A stretch of DNA of 64,000 nucleotides from Microvelia longipes (taxonomy: Eukaryota > Arthropoda > Insecta > Hemiptera > Veliidae), in assembly GCA_018340805.1 (NCBI GenBank), contig JACMZG010001913.1, forward strand, positions 30,004,114 through 30,068,113, in the 5' to 3' direction. Positions 37,301-46,350 of this stretch are shown here, in pieces. The notes under the pieces are model-generated. The model saw only the letters and a list, made by a program, of their open reading frames with translations, ran no database searches and was not told where the DNA came from. Position numbers and translations under genes: made by a program. Positions within the stretch are counted from its first letter, which is position 1; every line of letters begins with the position of its first letter.

Positions 37301-40300
37301 TTCAAAAAGGGATACTTTTCCCTTTTTCAACACAAAAGTTTAAGCACATCAAATGATCATATTCTCTTGTGAGCTCAATAATTAAAAAAACCTCTTTACT
37401 TTATAAATATAACAGTGTTGTTACCTTATCAGTAGAAAAAAGCACTTGTCGGTAGTCTCGTCTGTTTTCAGGAGTGTTCTCTATTCCAATCTCCTACAAC
37501 ATAATAACACATTCCTTTATACTCTAAATTTCTTTCACTGCATGAAATAAGCAATAAAAAGAATACCTGTGCTCATAAAGAGAAAATTATTTTGTATCTC
37601 AATCTCTAAAAGAAGAGGATCTCCCGAGGTATGAGGTCCAAGGAGAAATGAACACGTGAAAAAGATTTAACAGGCGATATTTTAATCATTGCACTTTCGT
37701 TATGGTCATATGAATAAATTGTCTCCAAATTCTTTCTGTCCAAGTTCTAGTACTCAACAACATGAGATTAAAAGTTTTGTTTTTCCAGAAAAACATTAAT
37801 TTTCTCAGAATGCTTGCAATCTAACATGAGGCCATCAGCAATGTCGTAGATAATTAAAAGAAAGAACAGCTATGAGAAAGACAATAGGAGTTACAAATAC
37901 AAAATCAAATTGAATTTTTCAAATTGTCAAATAAAACAAAATAATAAAATAGAATCATATCAATGAGTTGTGATAAACTCTCTGACTAGAGATGGCTCCA
38001 TGTAAGGTTAAAAGTGCTATGTGTAAATTAATGTCTTTTTAAATAACTCTTTGTTGTATATTTATATTTTTACTGGTTTCTTTAGTACTATCGGCACTAA
38101 TGATGGACCTCTAGCTAGGTTAGTAGAGCTTGATTAATAAAGTTTTATTCTGTAGAGAGACTTGTCTTATTCATTATTTAGAAAGACAGTAATTCCCCCT
38201 ATTCCCCATAAGCAATATATTCGTATTAATTAAGATTCCTAAATAATAATCCTAATCTCTTAATCTACCTGGATAAAGTTCATTCTAGGAATTCACTGTA
38301 GATTCATTTAATCATTGTCTGCTGTGTGGTCTATCAAATGATGCCAAAACAGGCCCAACCCCTTAGACCCATGAGTAATGTAGGGAGAGTGGCAGATTGA
38401 GCCAAAGAGGCCCGAGGAGGGTTTGGCATAAAAGGGCTAAATAGGAGAGGGTCCTACATTGCTTCCTAAGTAGAGGGGTCTACTTTTAACTAGAGTTGTA
38501 TTAATGTTTATAGCAAGTTATTAAAAATGAAATGATTAAATGATCAAATTAATGATTAAATGATGATGATGATAATTAAATCAATCAAATTATTAAATGA
38601 AATTATTTTATTTAAATTAATTAAAATAAACTACAGGAAATAACCCCTCACACCCCAAAAAATAACCAAATTTCATACCAAAATTAATAAATAAAATAAA
38701 GAGGCACAAATCACCCCAAATCAATAAATAAAATATGGCTCCGGTTAACACAAAATAAATATTGTATACTTTTGCCAATAAAGAACTTGATTAAAAAAAC
38801 TACAGTAAATAAAATAAATAAGTAAGTATAAAATAAACTTGAGAAAACTAAAGTTTATTCTTTTAAATGTAATATTTAATTAAACTATCCAATGGTTAAT
38901 CACTGGGACCCATTTGTACTGCTGGGCCTATCTTCTGTTTGAGACCTTTAGGCCTAGGTACAAAAAATAGGGGGCTCAAAAGATCTAGACATAGGGAACA
39001 AATCGAAAGTATTTTTAAAAACATTTGTCTTTGGGAGCTCTTTAGGTCCTAGCTTAGAGTATTGGGCCCCTTTGACAATTATGTTATGAATATATTTCAT
39101 AATTATAATAACTAAGTATATGGATATATTATTATATAAGTTATTTTTGTATTATTTTAAAGTTTAGAAATATTTAATTTGTTAATCATTTTTTTTAATA
39201 TATTTGTTTTTTTTTTAAGTTTATTTTTGGTTAAGTGGCCCAAGGAGGGCGGCCGTCTTTGCCCTCACTGGCAAATCTGTCCTGGTGATATCAGATACAT
39301 AACAGACAGTGTCTTCATGGAAAGTGATGACCCCTTCCCCCCCCCCATAATAAAAGGCACTGTCTGCTTTATCCCAAAAATTAGTATACCCCTGGTTGAG
39401 AGATTCAAAAAAATTTCCAATCAATGTTGAGGTGGCTAGTGTCAATCCAAAAGTTCTAAAAATCAGTACACCATAGTATGGCTGCATTAGTATAACAAGT
39501 ACATGGTAAGGGGCTGATAATGCAGGGCACTCGGAAGTTCGCCAAGAATAATTATCAGACGCAATGCATCTATGAATCAGGAACCAACATTCTGATTGGC
39601 TAATGTGACAGATATGGCAGATTCAAAGTTTTACCAGGCTATTAGAAAATTCCAAAACCCTATCATTTTTGAAATGTGTATGACTTCATTAACCTATAAT
39701 GAGTCAGCAAAAAATCACAAATCCTTAAAAATTATCTGATCTACCTGAAATTCAATACACATATATTACTTCTTTAGATTTCAAACAAATATACTATATT
39801 AAAATATCTCAACTTGCTTTGAGTTTATTGATTGACATATATAACTTTGTGAAAACAATTCACATTTTTCGAATAATACATTAGGAAATTCACTAATATT
39901 GAGGCAATATGGCACTTACATAAACTAGTAATTTGACCAACTGATATAGGACAACAGCCATGTGGCCACAGTGATACCTGGAACCGCAAAGTGACTACCA
40001 GCACCCACACTGAGTGGCATTTTTGGGGCGTTGTGCCAAGAGGCTACTTGCTTTAACAGATACTTCCAGTAAAGTATCCATATCTGTGTTGTTCTACCAT
40101 TTAGTATGTTCACACACACTATAGATCCACGGATCGAATAGAATACGTATGCAATACGGTCAACTAACTTCACGGTGCTTACAGCGTATTTGTTTAGTCG
40201 ATTGAGTGAGATTACGTGATAACTGATCCCGCCAAAACATGGCATCTTTTATAGTGAAGGTTCACTTTTGGTTATAAGAAAGTTTAAAACAAAAAATATA

Positions 40301-43300
40301 TTAAATTAAATTGTGATTTCTTTGCATAATAATAAAGTTCCAAAAGTTATTTGATCAAAAACGGTAATATAGAAGTGAAATAAAAGTTTGACGAGAAGGT
40401 TATACGTTAAATATGATCGTCTCTAAAGGTGCATACAGCGTATCGGGGGATCCATTTAGATTCCATCTCCCTAGTTCTAGCGTATGCAATCGGATCCCCT
40501 CCACATGGTTCATACAGCTTAAATTACCGTATTGAGAGATAATATTCTATACGATCCGCGGATCTAGAGTGTGTGTGTGAACGTACTAATTATAATACTA
40601 AACAGACAGATGTTTAAGGAAGTTATGTTAGGGGTTCAAAATAACTTTATATCTCCTTCCATACCTAGGAACCTGCATACACAGTTATAATATGATATGC
40701 GCATGAAGGAACTCTGTACATCCCTCTTCCTTCCTAAAAAAACTATCTTGTAAAATTAGTGTGCATAGATGAAGTTTATACTTCATTTAAACAGTACTAG
40801 TTTTACTTTTCTGACAACCCACGGAATGGCAATAAGAGAAAGCAATTGGAAAACTCAGCAGCGCACACAACAAGAATTAAAAACTAGAAATTTTTAATTA
40901 ATTAATAATGAAAAACTCGAGCTAGTCATCAGGCACTCAAAAGGTCCACTTTTCACATGCAGTGGAATAGAACCAATTTTGGAATCAATTCTATTATTCC
41001 ACCTGACCTGACTCTGAGCTATTCCGGAATAACGTATAATATCAAATTATATTTGAATAATTTACTTACATAATATAATTATCCCTCAAACACAAAAAAA
41101 AATATTAAAATAATATTCGAAATTCCGAGAATCAGCGGCCATAGTCATAAACATTTTAAGCAAAAATAGAGTACCCTATAACTTTCATAAATTCTAAAAT
41201 AAACTCAACTCAGAATCATTCAATAACAGCATTTCGAATGAAATTGTCCATTTTTATTAATTAAAATTTAATCAAATTGTATTTAATTAAAATTAAATTA
41301 AAAGTATAATTTACAAACGAATAAAAAGATTCAATTCAAAGTACAAAAATAAAACACGACCCAAGAGTAAAAAAGAAAATAGGACTCTATCGATTTACTT
41401 TATCGATTGTTAATTTCAATCTTTCTTTAGTTTTTTTCTCTTAGGCAAATAAAAATCCGTCTTTCATTAAGATTTTATTTTTAGATTGAATTCATAATTT
41501 ATAATTTGTAATTTTTTCATTTTTCCTACGAGAAAACCCTAAGATATTGAACATGGTTGTGAAAGTGTAAAATCATGCTTACGTTGGCAGCAGTGAAATT
41601 TGCTAGATTTTAGCTGAACTCGTGCTGAAGTGCAGTCTAGCAGTCTCCCGGGCGGGTCGGTCGTAGAATTTTTAATTGTGTCGCTCAACGCTCTTTTTAT
41701 TAGCAATTTTTAATATTGGATGCTAATTAATGAATATAACTAATTTCGAAGACATCTATTTATAAACGGCATAGAATTTTAATATCGTAGAAGTCGTGAA
41801 AATGATCAAATTTAGTTAATTGAAAATACTCTCCTTCTGGGCGTACTTTTAGAAACAGGACTTAACAGGAAATTTTAGAAGATTTTCTATAGACTAGATC
41901 GCTTCAAACGATGATCACCACCAAGAGTGAGTAACTTGCCTAATTTCCTTAACCTTTGAGTTACTTAATACATTTTTATTAGTTATTGAAATTTGACTTG
42001 TACCCGCTTTAAATGAAATAGATAATCAATTGTATCGGTCAGTATCAGGCACCGGTGAGGGGTCCGCCATATTGATTATTTTTAATTACTTAGAATAGCG
42101 ACTTGTAATTATTTTCTCTAAAAATAATCTTATTAGGGTTTGAGATTTCTCGAAACTACATGTGATTATAATAGCTTTTAATTTTATGATTACTTATCAT
42201 ATGTGCTTTACAGGAAACGATATCCCTAGTTGTTGGCCATTGTTCTCGTTAACAAATTTGTGTTTCGTAAATGTATAATGTCTTAATGACATTTTCCTTG
42301 AATTATAATTATTTTTATTTTATGAGCAAAAATATTTGGTGATTATGACATACGATATATGAGATGACATAAAAACTCATAATTACAATTAAATTATGAC
42401 GCAAAAAAATAAAAAAATTGGGAACGGTGTACTTCTATCCTCCCTTCTTTGGACTCTCTTTGCTCATTCTAAGAATATACAATTCAATCCTTAAATTTAG
42501 ACTGTAACACGTCCTCGGACTCGAATCGTTAGTAAATACATAATACATAGAAAAATATGATAGATAGATAATAAATAGAAATACGTCCGTGTCATACTCA
42601 GCGGTCACCCATCCAGGCACTGACCACGCTCGATGCTGCTTAACTTTTATGATCAACAAAAATTCTGGATGTATTTGTGGTATTAAAGCGAAATTTTTTT
42701 ACTTATTTATTGCGTAAATTTTCAACTATTTCTATGTGTTAGTTAATTTTGGAAATAAATACTTTTTTGAATTGAATTGAATTGAATATTTATTGCGTAA
42801 AGGTTTACACTTGTACCGAATTTAAACCGAGTTGATTTATTTTCCAATTTTTTACATTTTTTTAAAAACGTATAAAAGTCTTTTGATAAAAATTAAACTA
42901 ATGCTAATAATAAGACATTATTAGCATGTTATGCTTGGCATACATTTTAGTCTTACGCGTAGCTACATGAGTATCAAATCTCAAATTTGTAGCAACATTT
43001 TTCTGTGTTTTATGATTTTTCGTCATAAAAAAATATTTTCTGGATAACACAACTACACCTATAGACTGATTTTTTACAAAGTTTACACTCTTTAGTATAA
43101 TTGCACTGTGAGCTACGATTATAACAGAGACACATAACTTTGTGAAACCAACTTAGGAGGGCCTTAAAACATCTGATACGGCATACGGATAATTCCGGTG
43201 ACATTCCGATTTCGCATTTTTTTTACAAACACAATACTTTTTCTAATATATCATTTTGATACTACCGAGTTTTGCAAAACATGAATAGTTGACACAATAT

Positions 43301-44586
43301 AATTGTGCGAGAGACACCAAGGAAATGTAACAAGCAAAATACAATGCTACATCTGGGAAGTTCCATCATTCGACATTCGTCATCATTGATGGCTCGACAT
43401 AGTGTCATGTCCCACTCTGTTTCGTTACGTCTAACTCATCAGGGCGCCGACAGAGCCTGACCTCACTCTGACCTTAAATTAATTCCGAAGAATATAATGT
43501 GAAGTACTTACCAGACGAGCGGTGCTCTCTTACCGCCATCATGCATGGCAAGCAAACATATATCATTTTGATACTACCGAGTTTTGCAAAAACATGAATA
43601 GTTGACATAACAGAGTGAGTTCACTCACAAGCAGAGTGAGTTCAGGCTCTGTCGGTGCCCTGATGAGTTAGACGTAACGAAACAGAGTGGGACATGACAT
43701 TATGTCGAGCCATCAAGTATGACGAATGTCGAATGATGGAACAGTTCCCAGATGTAGCATTGTATTTTGCTTGTTACATTTCCTTGGTGTCTCTCACAAT
43801 TATATTGTGTCAACGTTTCCTATATATCTAAGATTAAGATTAAGATTTATTTATTATTTTAAAAGCATACACATACAGTATAATAAGTAAAGTACAGTAT
43901 TTATCTATTGTATAAATTTGGAAAAATAAACAAGAGCCCCTCGGACTCTTGGCCGCTTTGCGGCCACATTTTTGTTGTGCTATATCGGTTCGTCTTATTG
44001 CTAGTTTATATGAGTGGCATACTGCCTGGATATTAAAGAATTTTCAAATGTATTAGTATAAAACGTGATTTGTTTACATTATTTTATATATGTCAATCAA
44101 TAACACCGAAACTAATACGGATAATTAAATGTAACTTCATATCTATATTTTTGAAGATTTGTGGGTTTTTTGAAATGTTTGTGAGGTCATTATTGTGGAT
44201 TATTGACATGTTTATGCTGGAAGGCACACATTAGCTGTATGTTTTATTGCACGGAATTCACAGAATTTGCAACAAATGTATGTTTCTGCTATAATTAGGG
44301 ACAGAATAATTTAGGTGATTCTAAAAAGGTATTTTATTAATATTTGTTGTGTTGTATTGTTATTATTATTGTATTTTTGTTCCTTCGTACAGCCAATTTT
44401 CAATCAAACTTACACTTGATTTCTTAGTTTAAAATATCACCTTAAAACGTTTGCCTATTGTAGATACAGACTCGTCTGCGGCCAGTATTCCTTTACCAGG
44501 TGCTGTAATATGATCCGTTATTCTTTTCAGCTCTTGTTGTAATTCTGGAGGCGGCCTTTTAAAATAAGTTGTAAATTTTCTTGCAT
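28000..44586 (-). CDS. Ald: fructose-bisphosphate aldolase, class I (gene, six coding exons)
   Basis: Glycolytic and gluconeogenic cytosolic enzyme that splits fructose 1,6-bisphosphate into dihydroxyacetone phosphate and glyceraldehyde 3-phosphate through a lysine Schiff base. Coding exons in gene order: 44,586-44,441; 37,493-37,425; 36,948-36,829; 35,057-34,864; 33,673-33,433; 28,332-28,000. All five introns are GT-AG and the joined frame is open for about 366 residues, the usual family length. Key parts are AADES (active-site Asp), WRCVLKI and IVEPEIL (active-site Lys and Glu), [10 protein letters not shown] (Schiff-base Lys), [11 protein letters not shown] and [10 protein letters not shown] (phosphate binding), and a C-terminal Tyr. 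The initiator codon is not in the first exon found: it begins mid-codon after an acceptor, so a short upstream exon is missing. The introns are unusually repeat-rich. Confidence 0.95.
28900..29069. mobile_element. MITE, TATAG-TIR family
   Basis: 170 bp with imperfect terminal inverted repeats of about 45 bp (tatagtacaacacatgg outwards). It is non-coding. Relatives are at 13,401, 47,765 and 47,953. The ends and size suggest a Tc1/mariner-like non-autonomous element with a TA target site. Confidence 0.65.
29800..30773. mobile_element. composite inverted-repeat element
   Basis: Terminal inverted repeats of at least 27 bp at 29,800-29,826 and 30,747-30,773, with similarity running further inward. 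Inside lie a GC-richer inverted repeat (about 29,837-29,996, ends caacaagggatgaaag) and a second TIR element at 30,400-30,748. The second contains two hairpins built from acactgatgat, one of them with perfect 23-bp arms (about 30,499-30,549). No protein is encoded. It looks like nested foldback transposons. Confidence 0.6.
30400..30748. mobile_element. small TIR element with internal hairpins
   Basis: About 349 bp. TIRs of about 38 bp begin aaatgatt and contain aacaaagcc. Internal direct and inverted copies of tggatagacactgatgat form two strong hairpins. The duplicate is at 14,902-15,247. Confidence 0.6.
30951..31250. repeat. foldback-element arm (relative of 45,211-45,925)
   Basis: Contains tagtccaagagcc, gactcattttgta and catagtctgcctatcc, in the same order as the left arm at 45,211. 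Partial inverted copies follow (ctggataggcag and ggctcttg at 31,180-31,223). In the duplicated locus the contig ends inside it at 15,662. Confidence 0.6.
31746..31828. repeat. near-perfect 38-bp-arm hairpin
   Basis: Arms 31,746-31,783 and 31,791-31,828 with a 7-base spacer and one mismatch. It could be a tiny foldback element or a small-RNA-type hairpin in aldolase intron RNA. No homologous copy seen in the window. Confidence 0.7.
32570..33420 (-). repeat. dispersed repeat with 5S-rRNA-like module
   Basis: The minus-strand segment 32,737-32,790 reads GGATCATAAAAGTTAAGC...CAGTGTCTGGATGGGTGAC, like the promoter-bearing middle of 5S rRNA. The rest shares blocks with 42,425-43,245 and 61,640-62,470 (gatgaaacttggc, ggataattccgg). 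The block ends about 12-15 bp from the donor of aldolase exon 5. Confidence 0.6.
33433..33673 (-). CDS. Ald: aldolase coding exon 5
   Basis: 241 nt. The first base completes an Arg codon started in exon 4, then 80 codons follow. Contains IVEPEIL, KALSDHH and [10 protein letters not shown], where the Lys forms the Schiff base. Acceptor caccag at 33,674, donor ACT|gtaagt. Confidence 0.95.
34337..34740 (-). repeat. retrozyme-like tandem repeat, decayed
   Basis: Blocks such as gagagacacctaggaaatgta occur twice, at 34,371 and 34,693, a period of 322 bp. The sequence is clearly related to 43,249-43,814. The hammerhead-like core on the minus strand (34,523-34,477) has lost consensus. Confidence 0.7.
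34477..34523 (-). ncRNA. degenerate hammerhead-like motif
   Basis: Minus strand: stem III TTCTGT paired with ACAGAG (one G-U), then T, GGTGGC, CTGATCA (core G8 changed to C), an enlarged stem II segment, and GAAAC. The arrangement is as in 43,415-43,455, but the core is mutated and is unlikely to cleave. Confidence 0.5.
34864..35057 (-). CDS. Ald: aldolase coding exon 4
   Basis: 194 nt: 64 codons plus AG of a split Arg codon. Starts VDTGVVDLF after acceptor tttag. Contains TTTQGLD, AQYKKDG and WRCVLKI (active-site Lys) and ends ANVLA-R. Donor CAG|gtatat. Confidence 0.95.
35058..36828 (-). other. aldolase intron 3 (1.8 kb)
   Basis: GT-AG intron. It contains a LINE 3' fragment on the opposite strand (35,150-36,110). 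The stretch 36,111-36,828 is AT-rich with dispersed-repeat blocks (for example cagcattagttcaatttt at about 36,484) and no gene. Confidence 0.8.
35150..36110 (+). pseudogene. LINE ORF2 C-terminal fragment with 3' tail
   Basis: On the strand opposite to aldolase, an open stretch (about 35,180-35,560, inside a 162-codon frame starting at 35,243) follows the pattern of the C-terminal end of CR1/Jockey-type reverse transcriptases: R-Q-I-L-H...P-P-Y-L near the start and [19 protein letters not shown] near the end. It is followed by AT-rich 3' sequence ending in a (tttatttatt) run near 36,100, a typical LINE tail. The fragment is 5'-truncated and dead. Confidence 0.65.
36829..36948 (-). CDS. Ald: aldolase coding exon 3
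   Basis: 120 nt, 40 codons, phase 0 at both ends. Encodes the [11 protein letters not shown] and DDGTPF region and ends LPGIK, where the Lys before the junction is a conserved active-site residue. Acceptor ctgtag at 36,949, donor AAG|gtatat. Confidence 0.95.
36949..37424 (-). other. aldolase intron 2 (476 bp)
   Basis: GT-AG intron, AT-rich. No feature seen. Confidence 0.85.
37425..37493 (-). CDS. Ald: aldolase coding exon 2
   Basis: 69 nt, 23 codons, phase 0 at both ends. Encodes [16 protein letters not shown] and FSTDK. Acceptor ttgtag at 37,494, donor AAG|gtaaca. It is too short to be found by open-frame length and is recognised from family similarity plus splice sites. Confidence 0.93.
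40101..40589. mobile_element. inverted-repeat element, about 489 bp
   Basis: Terminal inverted repeats of about 65 bp beginning ttagta(t/c)gttcacacacac and including ggatc..cggatcg. The interior also has gcatacagcg and ggggatcc blocks. Non-coding MITE-like element. Confidence 0.6.
41580..41690. other. GC-richer patch inside intron 1
   Basis: Higher GC than its surroundings, with cccgggcgggtcgg at about 41,647-41,660. On the minus strand it reads into GCCAAC|gtaagc near 41,588, a good donor. It may be an alternative first exon or promoter, with no proof. Confidence 0.25.
42425..43245 (-). repeat. dispersed repeat with 5S-rRNA-like module
   Basis: The minus-strand segment 42,654-42,591 reads GATCATAAAAGTTAAGCAGC, ATCGAGCGTGGTCAGTGCC and TGGATGGGTGACCGCTGAG in order, matching the A box, intermediate element and C box region of 5S rRNA genes. 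Downstream blocks shared with other copies are gatgctaataatgagat-like, taactttgtgaaac and ggataattccgg. It ends directly against the hammerhead repeat at 43,249. Confidence 0.7.
43415..43455 (-). ncRNA. hammerhead ribozyme core, minus strand
   Basis: 5' to 3' on the minus strand: stem III CTCTGT (43,455-43,450), cleavage-site C at 43,449, GGCGCC (43,448-43,443), CTGATGA (43,442-43,436), stem II GTTA-GACG-TAAC (43,435-43,424) and GAA, with the next A and CAGAG (43,420-43,415) closing stem III. The A15.1-U16.1 pair, the G-C first pair of stem II, CUGANGA and GAAA are all present. Stem I is only GGCGCC, which is too short for a normal hairpin but self-complementary. On the aldolase pre-mRNA strand. 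Confidence 0.65.
43647..43687 (+). ncRNA. hammerhead ribozyme core, plus strand
   Basis: Inverted partner of the previous motif: CTCTGT (43,647-43,652), C at 43,653, GGTGCC (43,654-43,659), CTGATGA (43,660-43,666), GTTA-GACG-TAAC (43,667-43,678), GAA, then ACAGAG closing stem III (43,682-43,687). It has one change in stem I compared with the other arm and an intact core. Confidence 0.63.
44441..44586 (-). CDS. Ald: aldolase coding exon 1 of those found (N-terminal)
   Basis: 146 nt: two bases of a split codon then 48 codons, including FTTYFKRPP and [10 protein letters not shown], ending GKRFK. A strong pyrimidine tract and AG (tttgttggcag) precede it at 44,587-44,588. An in-frame ATG at 44,620-44,618 would only be used if this acceptor is not. 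The ATG that starts at the exon's first base is out of frame with aldolase. A short upstream exon is more likely. Confidence 0.88.
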
Positions 44587-45210
44587 CTGCCAACAAAAGG
44601 AAATATGAAGGGCTTATCACAAGGCTCTTGTTACTTTTAAGGTTACTCCACAGCCTTAGAATTAACTTTTCCTCATTTATACCGTTGGTGTATTTGAAAT
44701 GAAACTTGGTACTAAAATCAACCTTGTTGATGTCCCGAACCCTATAGTTAATGAAATATGTGTAACGTCATTAATCCACAAAAATTACCCCACAAACATT
44801 TCAAAAAATCACATCTTCCTAGCTTTGAACGAATATTATTTCAAGAATTATTATAATTTAAATAAATATGTTTTAAAATTTACTATTTTAAAATTGGTAT
44901 TATTATTCGAATATTAATTTTTTCAGTTTTTACTTTTCCTCACCAACTGAAAAAGTATTGTGTTTACCTAAAATCCAAAACCGGAGTTCCACCATAATTA
45001 TCCATTTCAGGCGTTTTCATGACGTTCTGAGTGGTTTTCATCGTGCGTGACGACACAAAGACAGAAATACTGACATACCCACGCACTGTCTGTCTGTGTC
45101 ACGCATAATTCCCGCTGTGTTTATGCTAGGGAGTTGACACTTGACGTAAAAGTCAGACTTTAGACCTATTTGTGCTGCCCGTAAAATACAAATTTTCAGA
45201 TAACGATAAT
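44587..45210. other. upstream of aldolase; dispersed-repeat blocks
   Basis: Contains blocks shared with the repeat family at 57,730-57,900 and 61,370-61,470 (for example gttctgagtggttttc and the reverse of ggataatt..ggtg at 44,985-45,180). The 5' exon of aldolase should be in or beyond here, but I could not identify it. Confidence 0.4.
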
Positions 45211-45925
45211 AGTCCAAGAGCCTAAAAAATGCGACTCATTTTGTTCTACTTCAAACCTAATTTATTTGAAAATATACCTTAAATTGTGAAGGACAAGCAT
45301 AGTCTGCCTATCCAGAGAGGTGCTCTTTATATGAATGCGCTCGCTCAAAATATTAGAAAACCACATTAATTCCAGTTTTCTTGCTATAAGTGGTTCCCTG
45401 TAAGTCGTGTGCAAAACACGAATAGAACACTTTTAAAGCTGATTAAAATGGAATTTTTCGTCAAAATCGGATAACTACAACTAAAATCATAAATTTGGCC
45501 AAACAAATTTGGCCTGAAATTTGTAAAGGCCAAAAAAATGCACAAAAAGCCAATATTTTTCAAAGAAATTCGTTGAATTTGCATAAGATAACCATTTTTT
45601 GCTGTCTTTGAAAGACCCACAACTTCAGTTGTAATAATCTGGTTTTGATTAATAAACACTCGTTTTATAAAACTTCTGATCACCTTAAAAAATTGTTCTC
45701 TTTATGTTTTCCTCACGACCAATAGGGAACCACTTTTAAGAAAACAGAAATTTGTGCGATTTTCTTAAATTTGAGCATGCGCAATCATATGAGGGCGCCA
45801 CTCTGAATAAACAGACTATGTTTTTTCTTCATAGTTTAAGGTATATTTTTATTAAAATTTGGTTGGAAGTAGTACAAAATAGATCACGTTTTTTCAAGGC
45901 TGGCTTTTGGACTGTAACTTTTTTT
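45211..45925. mobile_element. foldback element with about 200-bp terminal inverted repeats
   Basis: The left arm (from tagtccaagagcc) and the right arm (ending ggcttttggactgta) are inverted relatives over about 200 bp, including catagtctgcctatcc/cagactatg and gactcattttgt/acaaaatagatc. The middle (about 45,400-45,720) has an open stretch on the minus strand of no known family. Related arms are at 15,451 and 30,951. Confidence 0.65.
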
Positions 45926-46224
45926 GTTTAACAAAACAAATTTACAAAAATTAAAATAATCGTTAAGAATCGAAAAGTTACCGACCGATTTGACAATTGA
46001 CGCAACTGTACATCTATAGATGGTAAATTATTCGGTGTATAGAAAAGTCCTTTTGGCTAGAAAGAATTTGCTAGTTTGCCATAACACTCTGGATACGTTT
46101 CATCCAATTACGATATTAATTATAATAATACCCGTTTATAGTATTGCTGTAATATATCCCGTTCATTAGGAATATTTCTCGTAAAAACACCCTCAAGGTG
46201 GGTGGCAAACGTAACGGTTTAAGT
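45926..46224. other. AT-rich, nothing recognised
   Basis: No open frame or repeat relation seen. Confidence 0.4.
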
Positions 46225-46350
46225 GTAGTCCTAAAGTCCGCGATAATTTATTTGAACAAAAATAGTATATAAACTGAAAGCTTAACCTGAGATGCGAACC
46301 ATAAACCTCCGTGGCGTAAAAATATGGACGCTTCCACGAATTTGACCAAG
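46225..46350 (-). repeat. SINE-like repeat (copy 1, minus)
   Basis: On the minus strand, cgccacgga, then a box-B-like GGTTCGCATCTC, then caggttaagctttcagtttatata and a long shared tail match the plus-strand sequence at 56,820-56,960. The layout suggests a tRNA-derived head, degraded. Confidence 0.5.

Larger units (their letters stand above)
43249..43814 (-). repeat. retrozyme-like hammerhead repeat (tandem unit plus inverted arm)
   Basis: The block tatcattttgatactaccg recurs at 43,249 and 43,561, a period of 312 bp, so one full unit plus the start of a second stand head to tail on the minus strand. From 43,632 to 43,814 an inverted copy of 43,288-43,470 follows, about 183 bp per arm with few mismatches. 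Each arm contains a hammerhead core. No protein is encoded. Known animal retrozymes are non-coding tandem units of a few hundred bp with hammerheads that yield circular RNA. Assignment here is by analogy. Confidence 0.7.
37494..44440 (-). other. aldolase intron 1 of the coding set (6.9 kb)
   Basis: Donor AAG|gtgata at 44,440, acceptor at 37,494. It contains an inverted-repeat element (40,101-40,589), a GC-rich patch (41,580-41,690), a 5S-module repeat (42,425-43,245) and the hammerhead repeat (43,249-43,814). 37,500-40,100 holds AT-rich DNA. A stretch at about 38,030-38,190 with ttaataaagttttattctg looks like a solo-LTR 3' region but has no clear ends. Open stretches at 39,179-39,487 resemble no protein I know. 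Confidence 0.75.

Noticed and set aside
41911..42279. Two-exon small protein on the plus strand
   Set aside because: ATG, donor and acceptor can be joined to about 26 codons, but the peptide matches nothing and such joins are common by chance.
42591..42654. Functional 5S rRNA gene
   Set aside because: Only the middle of 5S is present, with many changes, embedded in a dispersed repeat.
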